DNA of 64,000 bases from Streptomyces marincola (GCF_020410765.1 NZ_CP084541.1:4855001-4919000); one strand, 5' to 3'; positions 43,482 to 52,951 are shown, numbered from the stretch's first letter. Notes: generated by a model not told the origin, from the sequence alone. Numbers and translations: made by a program.

Positions 43482-43543
43482 AACGTAACGGCCGTCCCCA
43501 GGCCACCACGTGGGGGGTCCGGTCTCTTTTCGAGGAGGGTGAC

Positions 43544-44806
43544 GTGAAGCGCAAGCTGATCGCCGCCGTCGGGGTGACGGCCCTGACGGCCGCCTTGGCC
43601 GCATGCGGGGACGACGGCAGCGGCGGGGGAGGCGGCGGGGACTCGGACTCCCTGACCGTGTGGCTCATGGACGGCTCCGCCCCGCAGCCGTGGGTCGACG
43701 AGCTGACCGCGGCGTTCGAGGAGGAGCACGGCGTCACCGTCAATGTCGAGATCCAGCAGTGGGACGGCATCCAGGACCGGCTCACCACCGCGCTGTCGGA
43801 GGACGGCACGGTCGACGTGCTCGAACTCGGCAACACCCAGACCGTCGGCTACGCCAACACCGGCGGCCTCGCGGAGCTGAGCGAGCTGGCCGACGAGCCG
43901 TGGTCGCCCAACATGCTGGAGTCGGCGCAGATCGACGACACCCTGTACGCCGTTCCCTGGTACGGCGCCAACCGCGTGGTGATCTACGACCGCGGCATCT
44001 GGGAGGAGGCCGGCGCCGAGGTGCCCACCACGCGTGACGAGTGGATCGCGGCCCTCGAACTGATCGCGGAGAACACCGAGGCCGAGCCCATCTACCTGCC
44101 GGGGCAGAGCTATTACGTGATGGGCGGCTTCGTCGCGGACGAGGGCGGCGCGTTCGCCGTCGAGGACGGCGAGGAGTGGACCGGCTCGCTCGCCACTCCG
44201 GAGGCCGAGGCCGGCATGGAGTTCTACGCGCGGCTCCAGGAGTTCTCCTCGGCGCCCGCCGACATCGACGAGGCCGAGCCGCAGCAGTCCGTCGACATCG
44301 TGCCGAACCAGGAGATCGCCTCGTGGATCGGGCTCGGCTGGGAGGCCGCGGGCGCCATCGCCGCCATCGAGGAGGCGGGCGGCGAGGCCGACTTCGGCTA
44401 CTTCCCCGTCCCGGGCAAGACCGCTGACCAGTTGGGCAACGTCTTCCTCGGCGGCTCCAACCTCGCCGTCTCGGAGCGGGCCGGCAACCCGGAGATGGCC
44501 AGGGAGTTCCTGCGGCTCGCCACCTCGCAGGAGTTCGCGCAGAAGTTCGTCGACGCCAACGGCGACGGTGTCGTCCCCAACCGCACCGACGTCGTCGCCG
44601 AGCCCGAGCCCGGCAGCTTCGCCGAGGCCATGGTCGCCTCCGCGGACGTCGGCTTCCTGCCGCCGCTGACGACCGGCTGGGCGAACGTGGAGACCGAGCC
44701 CAACCCCATCAAGGAACTGATGACCAAGGCGATCAACGGCGAGGACTACCAGGCCGCCGCCGCGGAGGCCGACGCGGAGATCACCACGCGGATCAACCGC
44801 GAGTGA
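43544..44806 (+). CDS. dasA: DasA, chitobiose-binding lipoprotein
   Basis: A 420-residue solute-binding protein. CGAGGAGGGTGACG precedes the start (GTG, coded here as Met). The lipoprotein signal peptide ends at lipobox LAAC with Cys21; a Gly/Asp/Ser linker follows. The binding domain has LTVWLMDGSAPQPWVDELTAAF, VDVLELGNTQTVGYANTGGL and YAVPWYGANRVVIYD. It is next to dasR and followed by dasBC, which supports binding of N,N'-diacetylchitobiose. A hairpin after the stop may raise its level relative to the permeases. Confidence 0.93.
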   Translation: MKRKLIAAVGVTALTAALAACGDDGSGGGGGGDSDSLTVWLMDGSAPQPWVDELTAAFEEEHGVTVNVEIQQWDGIQDRLTTALSEDGTVDVLELGNTQTVGYANTGGLAELSELADEPWSPNMLESAQIDDTLYAVPWYGANRVVIYDRGIWEEAGAEVPTTRDEWIAALELIAENTEAEPIYLPGQSYYVMGGFVADEGGAFAVEDGEEWTGSLATPEAEAGMEFYARLQEFSSAPADIDEAEPQQSVDIVPNQEIASWIGLGWEAAGAIAAIEEAGGEADFGYFPVPGKTADQLGNVFLGGSNLAVSERAGNPEMAREFLRLATSQEFAQKFVDANGDGVVPNRTDVVAEPEPGSFAEAMVASADVGFLPPLTTGWANVETEPNPIKELMTKAINGEDYQAAAAEADAEITTRINRE

Positions 44807-44817
44807 CGCCCGCTCCC

Positions 44818-44850
44818 GCGGGGGCCGCCGTGATCCGCGGCGGCCCCCGC
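44818..44850 (+). terminator. Intercistronic hairpin between dasA and dasB
   Basis: A perfect 13-bp stem (GCGGGGGCCGCCG with CGGCGGCCCCCGC), 7-nt loop, 12 bp after the dasA stop. It could act as attenuator or mRNA-stabilising stem. Confidence 0.65.
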
Positions 44851-44950
44851 GCGCGGGCCCGGGGACGGGCCGGCCGCGTTCCTGGACTCGGGCCGCGGCG
44901 CCGGGGCCGGGGCACCGGGCAGAAGTGAGGGAAGGCGAGGGAGAGAACGC

Positions 44951-45931
44951 ATGACCGTGCACATCGAGGACGCCCCGCCCCGGGTGCCGGGTCCAGGTCC
45001 GTCCGCGGCCGGCCCGCCCCCGCCGGAGAAACGGCGCAGGCCGCGCACGCGCTGGCTGCCCTACCTGCTGCTCGCCCCCGCGGTCCTGGCGCTCGCCGCG
45101 GTCCTCGGCTACGCGCTGGTGCGCAACGTCCTCATCTCCCTCCAGGAGTTCGGGCGCCGCCAGCTCATCTCCCGCACCACCGAGTGGACGGGCCTGGACA
45201 ACTACCGCGCGGTCCTGGAGAACGAGCGCTTCTGGGACTCCGTCGTCCGCACGTTCGTCTTCATGGCCGCCAACGTCGTGCTGATCATGATCATCGGCAC
45301 GCTGATCGGCCTGCTGCTGAACGCCCTCGGCTCCAAGATGCGGCTGCTCCTCTCGATCGCCCTGGTCGCGGCCTGGGCCATGCCCGTCGTCGCGAGCACC
45401 ACCGTGTTCCAGTGGCTGTTCGACACCCAGTTCGGCGTCGTGAACTGGGTCATGCGCAGCATCGGCTTCTCCGGCTACGAGCAGCACAACTGGTTCGGCA
45501 GCGGCACCTCCACGCTGGCCATCGTCACCGTGCTGATCGTGTGGGCCTCCGTGCCGTTCGTCGCGCTCAACCTCTACGCCGGCCTGACGACGGTGAGCGG
45601 CGAGATCTGGGAGGCCGCCCGCATGGACGGCGCGAACGGCTGGCGCATCTTCTGGTCCATCCTGCTCCCGATCATGCGGCCGTTCTTCCTGATCACGACG
45701 TTCCTGGAGATCATCTGGGTCTTCAAGGCGTTCACCCAGATCTACGCCATGAACGAGGGCGGGCCCGACCGCCGGTCCGAGACGCTGCCCGTCATGGCGT
45801 ACATGGAGGGCATGGGCCAGAACCAGTACGGCGCCGCCGCCGCGATCTCCGTGCTGACGCTGATCATCCTGCTGATCGCCATGTCGTTCTACTTCCGGCT
45901 GATCTTCAGGCAGGAGAAGGAGCAATCATGA
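44951..45931 (+). CDS. dasB: DasB, chitobiose ABC transporter permease
   Basis: A 326-residue MalF-type permease. After a Pro-rich cytoplasmic start, six membrane segments begin at LPYLLLAPAVLALAAVLGYA. The EAA loop reads EIWEAARMDGANGWRIFW. It forms the channel with DasC. The stop overlaps the dasC start (ATGA). No ATPase is encoded nearby. Confidence 0.92.
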   Translation: MTVHIEDAPPRVPGPGPSAAGPPPPEKRRRPRTRWLPYLLLAPAVLALAAVLGYALVRNVLISLQEFGRRQLISRTTEWTGLDNYRAVLENERFWDSVVRTFVFMAANVVLIMIIGTLIGLLLNALGSKMRLLLSIALVAAWAMPVVASTTVFQWLFDTQFGVVNWVMRSIGFSGYEQHNWFGSGTSTLAIVTVLIVWASVPFVALNLYAGLTTVSGEIWEAARMDGANGWRIFWSILLPIMRPFFLITTFLEIIWVFKAFTQIYAMNEGGPDRRSETLPVMAYMEGMGQNQYGAAAAISVLTLIILLIAMSFYFRLIFRQEKEQS

Positions 45932-46740
45932 GGAAGATCCTGCTCAACGGGTCGGCCCTGGTCCTGGCCGGGCTGTTCCTCTTCCCCGTGTACTGGATGT
46001 TCGCCACCTCCTTCAAGAGCAACTCCCAGGTGCTCTCCAAGGACCCCGTCTTCTGGTTCACGCCGACGTTCGAGCACTACGAGACGGCCACGGGCGTCAA
46101 CCTGTTCTGGACGTACGTCGCCAACAGCTTCGTCGTCACCATCGGCGCCGTCCTCCTCGCGCTCGGCGTCGCGCTGATGGCCAGCTACGCCATCGCCCGC
46201 ATGCGGTTCCGCGGCCGGCGCGGCATGGTGATCGCCGTGATGATGGCCCAGATGGCGCCGTGGGAGATCCTCATCATCGTGGTCTACCTGAACGCCCGGG
46301 ACCTCGAAATGCTCAACAGCATCGGGACGTTGACGCTCGTCTACTTCGTCATGGCGCTGCCCTTCACGATCTGGACCCTGCGCGGCTTCATCGCGGCGGT
46401 GCCCAAGGAACTGGAGGAGTCCGCCATGATCGACGGCTGTTCGCGGCCCCAGGCGTTCTTCCGCGTCATCTTCCCGCTGCTCGCCCCCGGCCTGATGGCG
46501 ACCTCGCTGTTCGGCTTCATCATGGCCTGGAACGAGTACGCCATGGTCCTGGTCCTGAACAAGGCACCGGACGCTGCGACGCTGCCGCTGTGGCTGACGC
46601 AGTTCCAGACGGCGTTCGGCAACGACTGGGGCGCCACGATGGCGGCGTCCTCGCTGTTCACGATCCCGGTCCTCGTTCTCTTCGTCCTGCTCCAGCGACG
46701 GGTCACCGGCGGCCTCGCCGCGGGTGCCGTGAAGGGATAG
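45928..46740 (+). CDS. dasC: DasC, chitobiose ABC transporter permease
   Basis: A 270-residue MalG-type permease. The ATG at 45928 overlaps dasB by four bases, with CAGGAGAAGGAGCAATC upstream. Six membrane segments are visible. The EAA loop reads ELEESAMIDGCSRPQAFFR, and the end VTGGLAAGAVKG is typical. It is followed nine bases later by the GH3 hexosaminidase. Confidence 0.93.
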   Translation: MRKILLNGSALVLAGLFLFPVYWMFATSFKSNSQVLSKDPVFWFTPTFEHYETATGVNLFWTYVANSFVVTIGAVLLALGVALMASYAIARMRFRGRRGMVIAVMMAQMAPWEILIIVVYLNARDLEMLNSIGTLTLVYFVMALPFTIWTLRGFIAAVPKELEESAMIDGCSRPQAFFRVIFPLLAPGLMATSLFGFIMAWNEYAMVLVLNKAPDAATLPLWLTQFQTAFGNDWGATMAASSLFTIPVLVLFVLLQRRVTGGLAAGAVKG

Positions 46741-46749
46741 CACTCGCTC

Positions 46750-48291
46750 ATGACGACCGCCGTACGCGACTCCGACACCCTCACCCGCGACGCCCTCGCC
46801 GTGCTCCAGCCGACGTTCGCCGGTACCACGGCGCCGCCCGACTGGCTGCCGCGGCAGCTGGAGAACGGCATGACGGGCGTCGGGCTCTTCGGCCGCAACA
46901 TCGTCTCGCCCGACCAGGTGGCCGGGCTGACCGCGCGGCTGCGCGAGGCCAAGCCCGACGTGCTCGTCGCCATCGACGAGGAGGGGGGCGACGTCACCCG
47001 CCTCGAAGTGCACGGCGGGTCCTCGTTCCCCGGCAACCACGCGCTCGGCAGCGCGGACGACACCGCGCTGACCCGCGCGGTCGCCGCCGAGGTCGGCCGG
47101 CGCCTCGCGGCCTGCGGCATCAACCTCAACTGGGCGCCGTCGGCCGACGTCAACTCCGACCCGGGCAACCCCGTCATCGGCGTGCGCTCCTTCGGCGACG
47201 ACCCGCGGCTCGTGGCCCGGCACACCGTCGCCTACGTCGAAGGGCTCCAGAGCGCGGGAGTCGCCGCCTGCGTCAAGCACTTCCCCGGGCACGGCGACAC
47301 CTCTGTCGACTCCCACCACGCGATGCCCCGCATCGACCTGGACCCCGGCACGCTCCACGCGCGCGAACTCGCGCCGTTCAAGGCGGCCATCGCGGCCGGC
47401 ACCCGCTGCGTGATGAGCGCCCACATCCTGGTGCCCGCGCTCGACCCGGACCGGCCCGCGACGCTGAGCCCCGCCGTCCTGACCGGGCTGCTGCGCGCGC
47501 CCGAGGCCGAGGGCGGGCTCGGCTTCGATGGCCTGATCTTCACCGACGCGATCGAGATGCAGGCCGTCGCGGGACCGCACGGCCTCGACCAGGGCTGCGT
47601 CCTGGCCGTCGCCGCGGGCGCCGACGCGCTGTGCATCGGCGGCACCCCCTCCGACGAGGCCGAGGTGCTGCGGCTGCGCGACGCGCTGGTGACCGCCGTG
47701 CACCGGGGCGAGCTGTCGGAGGAACGCCTGCACGACGCGGCCACCCGGGTGCGCCGGCTGGCGCGCTGGACGGCCGAGGCCGCCGCGGCGGCCTCGGCCG
47801 AGGAGCCGGACGGAGACATCGGCCTGACCGCCGCGCGCCGGGCGCTGCGCGTGCACTCCGGCGCGGGCACGTTCGCGCCGCTGACCGCGCCCCCCTACGT
47901 CGCGTCGTTCCCGCCGGTGGCCAACATGGCCGTCGGCGACAGGACCCCCTGGGGCGTGGGCCCGGAACTGGCCGAGCTGCTGCCGGGTACGGCCACCGGC
48001 AGCCACACCCGCGAGGCGGCCGAGCGCGCGGGAACGGAAGGGCTGGTCGCCGAGGTGCTGGCCGCGGCGGGGGAGCGCACGGTCGTCGCCGTCGTCCGCG
48101 ACGTCCACCGGCACCCGTGGATGGCCGCCGCGCTCGACGGTCTGCTCGCCGCCCGCCCCGACACCGTCGTCGTCGAGATGGGCGTGCCGCACGCGCCGCC
48201 CTCCGGCGCCCTGCACATCGCCACCCACGGCGCGGCCCGCGTGTGCGGCCGGGCCGCCGCCGAGGTCATCGCCGGCCGGGTGCCGCGGTGA
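46750..48291 (+). CDS. GH3 beta-N-acetylhexosaminidase (DasD/NagZ-like)
   Basis: A 513-residue GH3 protein without a signal peptide. The NagZ-type signature KHFPGHGDTSVDSHH is at residues 176-190, with His189 of the catalytic dyad. Asp266 in GLIFTDAIEM is the likely nucleophile. AIDEEGGDVTRL is also typical. A C-terminal Rossmann-like region (about 370-513) follows. It should split imported chitobiose to GlcNAc in the cytoplasm, and may also act on muropeptides. It sits in the das operon (9-bp gap from dasC) and overlaps the next start region. The name dasD is used for the S. coelicolor gene at this locus; I keep the symbol empty because orthology was not tested. Confidence 0.88.
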   Translation: MTTAVRDSDTLTRDALAVLQPTFAGTTAPPDWLPRQLENGMTGVGLFGRNIVSPDQVAGLTARLREAKPDVLVAIDEEGGDVTRLEVHGGSSFPGNHALGSADDTALTRAVAAEVGRRLAACGINLNWAPSADVNSDPGNPVIGVRSFGDDPRLVARHTVAYVEGLQSAGVAACVKHFPGHGDTSVDSHHAMPRIDLDPGTLHARELAPFKAAIAAGTRCVMSAHILVPALDPDRPATLSPAVLTGLLRAPEAEGGLGFDGLIFTDAIEMQAVAGPHGLDQGCVLAVAAGADALCIGGTPSDEAEVLRLRDALVTAVHRGELSEERLHDAATRVRRLARWTAEAAAAASAEEPDGDIGLTAARRALRVHSGAGTFAPLTAPPYVASFPPVANMAVGDRTPWGVGPELAELLPGTATGSHTREAAERAGTEGLVAEVLAAAGERTVVAVVRDVHRHPWMAAALDGLLAARPDTVVVEMGVPHAPPSGALHIATHGAARVCGRAAAEVIAGRVPR

Positions 48292-48320
48292 CCGCGACCA
48301 CCACCGGGAGGAAGGAAGCG

Positions 48321-49406
48321 ATGCCCACCGGCTCCACCGGCTCCGCGGCTCGGGGCGGACCGGCCGTGCCCGGCCGCCTGATGGCCGCCGAGATGGCCGA
48401 GCAGCCCGCCGTGCTGCGGCGGCTGCTGACCGAGGGCGCGCCGCGCATCCAGGAGGTCGCGCGGCAGATCGCGGCCAGGAGGCCGCGGTTCGTGCAGCTG
48501 ACCGCGCGCGGCACCTCGGACAACGCGGCGCTGTACGCCAAGTACCTGCTGGAGATCCTGGTGGGCAAGCCGTGCGGCCTGACGTCGATGTCGGTCACCA
48601 CCGCCTACGGCGCCGCGCAGGACCTCACCGGCTGCCTGGTGATCACCGTCAGCCAGTCCGGCGGCTCGCCCGATCTCGTGGCCTCCACCACGGCGGCCCG
48701 CGAGGCGGGCGCGATCACGCTGGCCGTCACGAACAACGCGGACTCGCCGCTCGCGAGGGCCGCCGAGTTCCACATCGACGTGCTCGCGGGCCCCGAGCGT
48801 GCCCTGCCGGCGACCAAGACGTACACCGCGGAGCTGCTCGCGCTGTACCTGTTCGCCGAGGGCCTGCGCGGGGTCGACGGCGCCGCGGCGGCGGCCGGGC
48901 TCCCGGAGCTGGCGGAACGGGTGCTCGCCCGGCAGGACGAGGTGCGGCAGCTGGCCGCGCGCTACCGCTTCGCGGAGCGGATGGTGCTGACCTCGCGCGG
49001 CTTCGGCTATCCGACGGCCAAGGAGGCCGCGCTGAAGCTGATGGAGACCAGCTACATCCCTGCGCTCTCCTATTCGGGCGCCGACCTGCTGCACGGGCCG
49101 CTCGCGATGGTCGACAACGTCTTCCCCGTCATCGCCATCGTCACCGACGGCCGCGGCGGGCAGGCCCTCCAGCCGGTGCTCGACCGGCTCAAGGACCGCG
49201 GCGCCGACCTCGTGGTCGTCGGTCCGCCCGCCCAGGTGGCCGCCGCGTCGGCGGGGTTCGCGCTGCCCACGGACGGCGTCCCCGAGGAGCTTCAGCCGAT
49301 CCTGGAGATCATGCCGCTGCAACTGCTCGCCTACGAGGTCACCCTGGCCAGGGGCCAGGACCCGGACGCCCCCCGGGCCCTGGCCAAGGTCACCGAGACC
49401 CGCTGA
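48321..49406 (+). CDS. SIS-domain sugar-phosphate isomerase/deaminase (GlmS-C / NagB-II-like)
   Basis: This enzyme has 361 residues. The ATG at 48321 has GGGAGGAAGGAAGCG upstream; a GTG at 48288 that overlaps the GH3 stop is the other choice. Two SIS domains are visible: FVQLTARGTSDNAALYAKYL ... VITVSQSGGSPDLV (the SQSGGS phosphosugar loop, about residues 50-130), and MVLTSRGFGYPTAKEAALKLMET ... GADLLHGPLA (about 220-270). This is the isomerase half of GlmS without a glutaminase domain, as in NagB-II deaminases. In this operon it probably turns glucosamine-6-phosphate, the DasR inducer, into fructose-6-phosphate. Confidence 0.85.
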   Translation: MPTGSTGSAARGGPAVPGRLMAAEMAEQPAVLRRLLTEGAPRIQEVARQIAARRPRFVQLTARGTSDNAALYAKYLLEILVGKPCGLTSMSVTTAYGAAQDLTGCLVITVSQSGGSPDLVASTTAAREAGAITLAVTNNADSPLARAAEFHIDVLAGPERALPATKTYTAELLALYLFAEGLRGVDGAAAAAGLPELAERVLARQDEVRQLAARYRFAERMVLTSRGFGYPTAKEAALKLMETSYIPALSYSGADLLHGPLAMVDNVFPVIAIVTDGRGGQALQPVLDRLKDRGADLVVVGPPAQVAAASAGFALPTDGVPEELQPILEIMPLQLLAYEVTLARGQDPDAPRALAKVTETR

Positions 49407-49414
49407 ACGGGCCG

Positions 49415-49445
49415 GGCGGCCCCCACCGCGCGCCGGGGGGCCGCC
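49415..49445. terminator. Bidirectional terminator between the SIS gene and the SDR gene
   Basis: A perfect 10-bp stem (GGCGGCCCCC with GGGGGCCGCC) with an 11-nt loop between convergent genes. Confidence 0.6.
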
Positions 49446-49447
49446 GT

Positions 49448-50209
49448 TCACAGCAACGAGCCGCCGGTGGCGTCGAGCCAGTGCCCGGTGACCCACCGGC
49501 CGTCGGGCGAGGCGAGGAATCCGGCGGCGTCGGCCACGTCCTCGGGGACCGCCACCCGGCCCAGCGGCGAGAGCGAGGCCGCCGCCCGCCGGGCCTCCTC
49601 GCCCCCGGCGCGCAGCCAGTCGGCGTTCATGTCGGTGTCGACGACGCCGGGGGCCAGGGTGTTCACGGTGATGCCGCGCGGGCCGAGTTCGCGCGCGAGA
49701 CCCACGGTCAGCTGGTCGACGGCCCCCTTGGACATGGTGTACGCCAGCACGTCCGGCATCGCGGCGGCCCGGTGGGTGAGGCCGGAGGAGACGTTGATGA
49801 CGCGCCCGCCGTCGCGCAGCCGGCTCAGGCCGTGCTGCACGACGAGGAACAGGGCGGTCACGTTGACGGCCAGAATCCGCTCGACGTCCTCCCTGGGCGT
49901 CGCGGACACCCCGCGCCTCGGCCCGGTGATGCCCGCGTTGTTGACCAGGATGTCGACCCCGTCGGCGTGCGCGTCGAACGCGGCCCACAGCGTCTCGGCG
50001 TCGCCGGGCACGCCCAGTTCGGCCCGGATGGCGAACGCGCTGCCGCCCGCCGCCTCGATCGCCGCCACCGTCTCCTCGGCCGCGGCCCCGTCGCTGCCGT
50101 AGTGCACCGCGACCCGGGCCCCGTCGCGGCCGAGGCGTATCGCCACGGCCCGCCCGATGCCGCGGCTGCCGCCGGTGACCAGGGCCGTCTTTCCCATGAG
50201 GGCACGCAT
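49448..50209 (-). CDS. Short-chain dehydrogenase/reductase (SDR)
   Basis: A 253-residue protein from the ATG at 50209; a GTG four codons upstream is possible. Classical SDR motifs: TALVTGGSRGIGRA (TGxxxGIG, NADP-binding), ILVNNAGITG (NNAG), VINVSSG with the catalytic Ser, and YTMSKGAVDQ (YxxxK). The end GHWLDATGGSLL is typical. The substrate is unknown. It is divergent from a TetR regulator 82 bp away, which likely controls it. Confidence 0.9.
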   Translation of the reverse strand: MRALMGKTALVTGGSRGIGRAVAIRLGRDGARVAVHYGSDGAAAEETVAAIEAAGGSAFAIRAELGVPGDAETLWAAFDAHADGVDILVNNAGITGPRRGVSATPREDVERILAVNVTALFLVVQHGLSRLRDGGRVINVSSGLTHRAAAMPDVLAYTMSKGAVDQLTVGLARELGPRGITVNTLAPGVVDTDMNADWLRAGGEEARRAAASLSPLGRVAVPEDVADAAGFLASPDGRWVTGHWLDATGGSLL

Positions 50210-50291
50210 GGCGCCGCCCACCTTTCTCTAGTGGTCGCTACAGAAGAGACGCTAGCACCGTTTCTGAAGTCATCGCTATAAAATGAGGGGC

Positions 50292-50897
50292 ATGGCGGAG
50301 AGACCACGTGGGCGCCCCCGTTCCTTCGACCGGGACGCCGCGCTCGACCGGGCCATGCGGACCTTCTGGGAGCGCGGCTACGAGGGCGCGTCGGTGGCCG
50401 AGCTGACCCGGGTCATGGGCATCGGGGCGCCCAGCATGTACGCCGCGTTCGGCGACAAACGGGCGCTGTTCGAGGAGTGCGTGTCGGCCTACGGGGAGCG
50501 CTACGGCGGCTTCGTGGCCCGCGCGCTGGCCGAGGAGCCCACCGCGCGCGAGGCCGTGGCCCGGGCGTTGCGGGAGGCGGCGGCCGAGTACACCGCGCCG
50601 GGCCGCCCGCGCGGCTGCATGATCATCTCGGCCGCGGTCAACTACCCGGACGCGGCCGAGGACGTGGCGGAGAGGCTGCGCGTGCGCCGTGCGGGAAGTG
50701 TGCGCGCGTTCGAGAACCGTATCCGGGAGGACGTCGAGGCCGGCCGGCTGCCCGCGGGCACCGACGCGCGGGGCCTGGCCCGGTTCGTGGCGACCGTCGT
50801 GCAGGGCATGAGCCAGCAGGCGCGGGACGGCGCCGACCGGGAGACGCTTGAGACCGTCGCGGACCTCGCGCTGCGGGCCTGGCCTTCGGCCCCCTGA
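50292..50897 (+). CDS. TetR-family regulator
   Basis: A 201-residue protein. The ATG at 50292 (MAERPRGRPRSFDRD) is preferred over the ATG at 50283 because TATAAA at 50277-50282 looks like a -10 element and would make the message leaderless. The helix-turn-helix is GASVAELTRVMGIGAPSMYAAFGDKRALF. The ligand domain has GRPRGCMIISAAVNY. It lies head to head with the SDR gene and probably represses that gene and itself. Confidence 0.88.
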   Translation: MAERPRGRPRSFDRDAALDRAMRTFWERGYEGASVAELTRVMGIGAPSMYAAFGDKRALFEECVSAYGERYGGFVARALAEEPTAREAVARALREAAAEYTAPGRPRGCMIISAAVNYPDAAEDVAERLRVRRAGSVRAFENRIREDVEAGRLPAGTDARGLARFVATVVQGMSQQARDGADRETLETVADLALRAWPSAP

Positions 50898-51221
50898 CCG
50901 GGCGCGGGACCGCGTCCCGCGCCCTCGTGCACACCCGCGGGCCGCGGCGCCGGGGAGGGACCCTCAACCCTCTCGGCACCGCAGCCCGGAGCGATGCGGG
51001 CCCCGGGCGCCGTCAGGGCAGATAGCGTCCGTGGCCTCGCTCTGCCCTCCTGTGCGGGGAGGACAGAAGTGCGGCGTCGTGCCCCATTCTGAACCGCGTC
51101 GGGGGCGTGTGTCCATGCTCTGAAAGCATTTGTCCGACTGCTCCGGGTCGCGCTCCCGCCCCGCGAGGGGCGCACGGCGCACCCCGGTGCTCCGGCCGCG
51201 CACGCCGGTAAGCTCGCCGGT
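50898..51221. other. Intergenic region upstream of pdtaS
   Basis: This 324-bp region has no supported gene. GTAAGCT eight bases before the GTG at 51222 fits a -10 for a leaderless transcript. CATGCTCTGAAAGCAT near 51114 is a small imperfect inverted repeat of unknown meaning. Confidence 0.45.
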
Positions 51222-52721
51222 GTGCCCTCCATGAACGACCTGGTCCGCCAGCACACCGACCTGTCCGACGACGACCTGGACTGGCTGCACCTGCTGGTGT
51301 CCGAGTGGCAGCTGCTGTCCGACCTGTCCTTCGCGGACCTCGTCCTGTGGCTGCCCACGAGCGACGGCACCCGCTACGTCTCCGTCGCGCAGATGCGGCC
51401 CAACACGGGCCCCACCTCCTACCAGGACGACATGGTCGGCCACCTCGTGCCGCGCGGCCGGCGCCCGCTCCTCGACGTCGCCCTCGACGAGGGCAGGATC
51501 GTGCGCGAGGGCGACCCGGAGTGGCGCGAGGAGGTGCCGGTGCGGGTGGAGTCCATCCCCGTGCGCCGCGAGGGCCGGGTCCTCGGCGTGATCGCCCGCA
51601 ACACCAACCTGCTCACCGTGCGCACCCCGAGCCGCCTGGAGCTGACCTACCTCCAGAGCGCATCCGACCTCGCGCAGATGATCGCCGGCGGGGCGTTCCC
51701 GTTCCCGGGCCAGCAGGTCGGCATGGACCGGGCGCCGCGCGTGGGCGACGGCTTCATCCGGCTCGACGCCGAGGGGATCGTGCAGTACGCCAGCCCGAAC
51801 GCGCTCTCCGCCTACCACCGGCTCGGCCTGGCGGCCGACCTCGTGGGCCTGCCGCTCGGCCCCACCACGGCCGAACTCGCCCCCACCAGGGGACCGGTGG
51901 ACGAGTCGCTGGTCAAGCTCGCCAGCGGCTGGGCGCCGCGCGAGGCGGAGATCGAGGGCAACGACTGCGTCATCCAGCTGCGCGCCATCCCGCTCAAGCC
52001 GAAGGGGGAGCGCATCGGCTCGCTCATACTGCTCCGCGACGTCACCGAACTGCGCCGCCGCGAGCGCGAGTTGATGACCAAGGATGCCACCATCCGCGAG
52101 ATCCACCACCGGGTGAAGAACAACCTCCAGACGGTGGCCGCGCTGCTGCGGCTCCAGTCCCGCCGCATCGGCGCCGCCGGTGACAGCAGCGCGCGGGCCG
52201 CCCTCGACGAGGCGGTCCGGCGGGTCGGGTCGATCGCCATCGTGCACGAGACGCTGTCCCAGAACCTGGACGAGCGCGTGGAGTTCGACGAGATCGCGGA
52301 CCGGGTGATCACGATGGTCGCCGAACTCTCGCCGGACGGCCGGGTCACCGGCCGCCGCACCGGGCGGTTCGGCATCCTGGACGCCGAGACCGCCACCCCG
52401 CTGTCCATGGTGCTGACCGAGATTCTCCAGAACGCACTTGAACACGCCTTCCCCGCGGGGGAGCGCGGTGCGATCGAGGTCAACGCGACCCGCACGAGCA
52501 CCGCCCACGGCGCCGGGCGGCTACTGGTCTCCGTGCGGGACGACGGGCGCGGCCTGCCCGGGACGTTCAACCCGCGCAGCGACGGCAACCTCGGCCTCCA
52601 GATCGTGCGGACGCTCGTGGAGGGCGAGTTGGGCGGCGTCTTCGACATGGCGCCGGCGCCGGGCGGCGGCACCCGCGTGGCACTCGACCTGCCGCTCGAC
52701 CGGCACGGGTCCAGGCGCTGA
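51222..52721 (+). CDS. pdtaS: PdtaS-like sensor histidine kinase
   Basis: A 499-residue soluble kinase. Residues 1-150 are a GAF-like domain (LVSEWQLLSDLSFADLVLWLP). Residues 172-285 form a PAS-like domain (RLDAEGIVQYASPNALSAYHRLG). The HisKA_2 box is IREIHHRVKNNLQTVAALLRL with His295 or His296 as phospho-acceptor, followed by a HATPase with LTEILQNALEHAF (N box), RDDGRGLPG and GGTRVALDLP. PdtaS works with the RNA-binding response regulator PdtaR, which is not in this window. The GTG start has no Shine-Dalgarno sequence, so it is probably leaderless. Confidence 0.9.
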   Translation: MPSMNDLVRQHTDLSDDDLDWLHLLVSEWQLLSDLSFADLVLWLPTSDGTRYVSVAQMRPNTGPTSYQDDMVGHLVPRGRRPLLDVALDEGRIVREGDPEWREEVPVRVESIPVRREGRVLGVIARNTNLLTVRTPSRLELTYLQSASDLAQMIAGGAFPFPGQQVGMDRAPRVGDGFIRLDAEGIVQYASPNALSAYHRLGLAADLVGLPLGPTTAELAPTRGPVDESLVKLASGWAPREAEIEGNDCVIQLRAIPLKPKGERIGSLILLRDVTELRRRERELMTKDATIREIHHRVKNNLQTVAALLRLQSRRIGAAGDSSARAALDEAVRRVGSIAIVHETLSQNLDERVEFDEIADRVITMVAELSPDGRVTGRRTGRFGILDAETATPLSMVLTEILQNALEHAFPAGERGAIEVNATRTSTAHGAGRLLVSVRDDGRGLPGTFNPRSDGNLGLQIVRTLVEGELGGVFDMAPAPGGGTRVALDLPLDRHGSRR

Positions 52722-52812
52722 ACTCCGGTGGCCGGGCGCGGGTGACGCGCTCTGCGCGCCGGCGCGCGCGGCGTTCGCGCCCGGCCGCACGCACGTGAAC
52801 GCCGCGCACACG

Positions 52813-52865
52813 AACGCCGAGGCCCGGACCGCGTGACGTGGTGTCGCGGTCCGGGCCTCGGCGTT
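52813..52865. terminator. Long bidirectional terminator between pdtaS and wblE
   Basis: A perfect 21-bp stem (left arm 52813-52833, right arm 52845-52865, core GGCCCGGACCGCG) with an 11-nt loop. It is the strongest hairpin in the window. Confidence 0.8.
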
Positions 52866-52951
52866 GGTCGCGGCGGGCACCCGGTGGGGTGTCGCGCATG
52901 CTGCGGCTCGGGGCAGCGGGTGACGGTGGTCCCAGGGCACGCCCTGAACGG

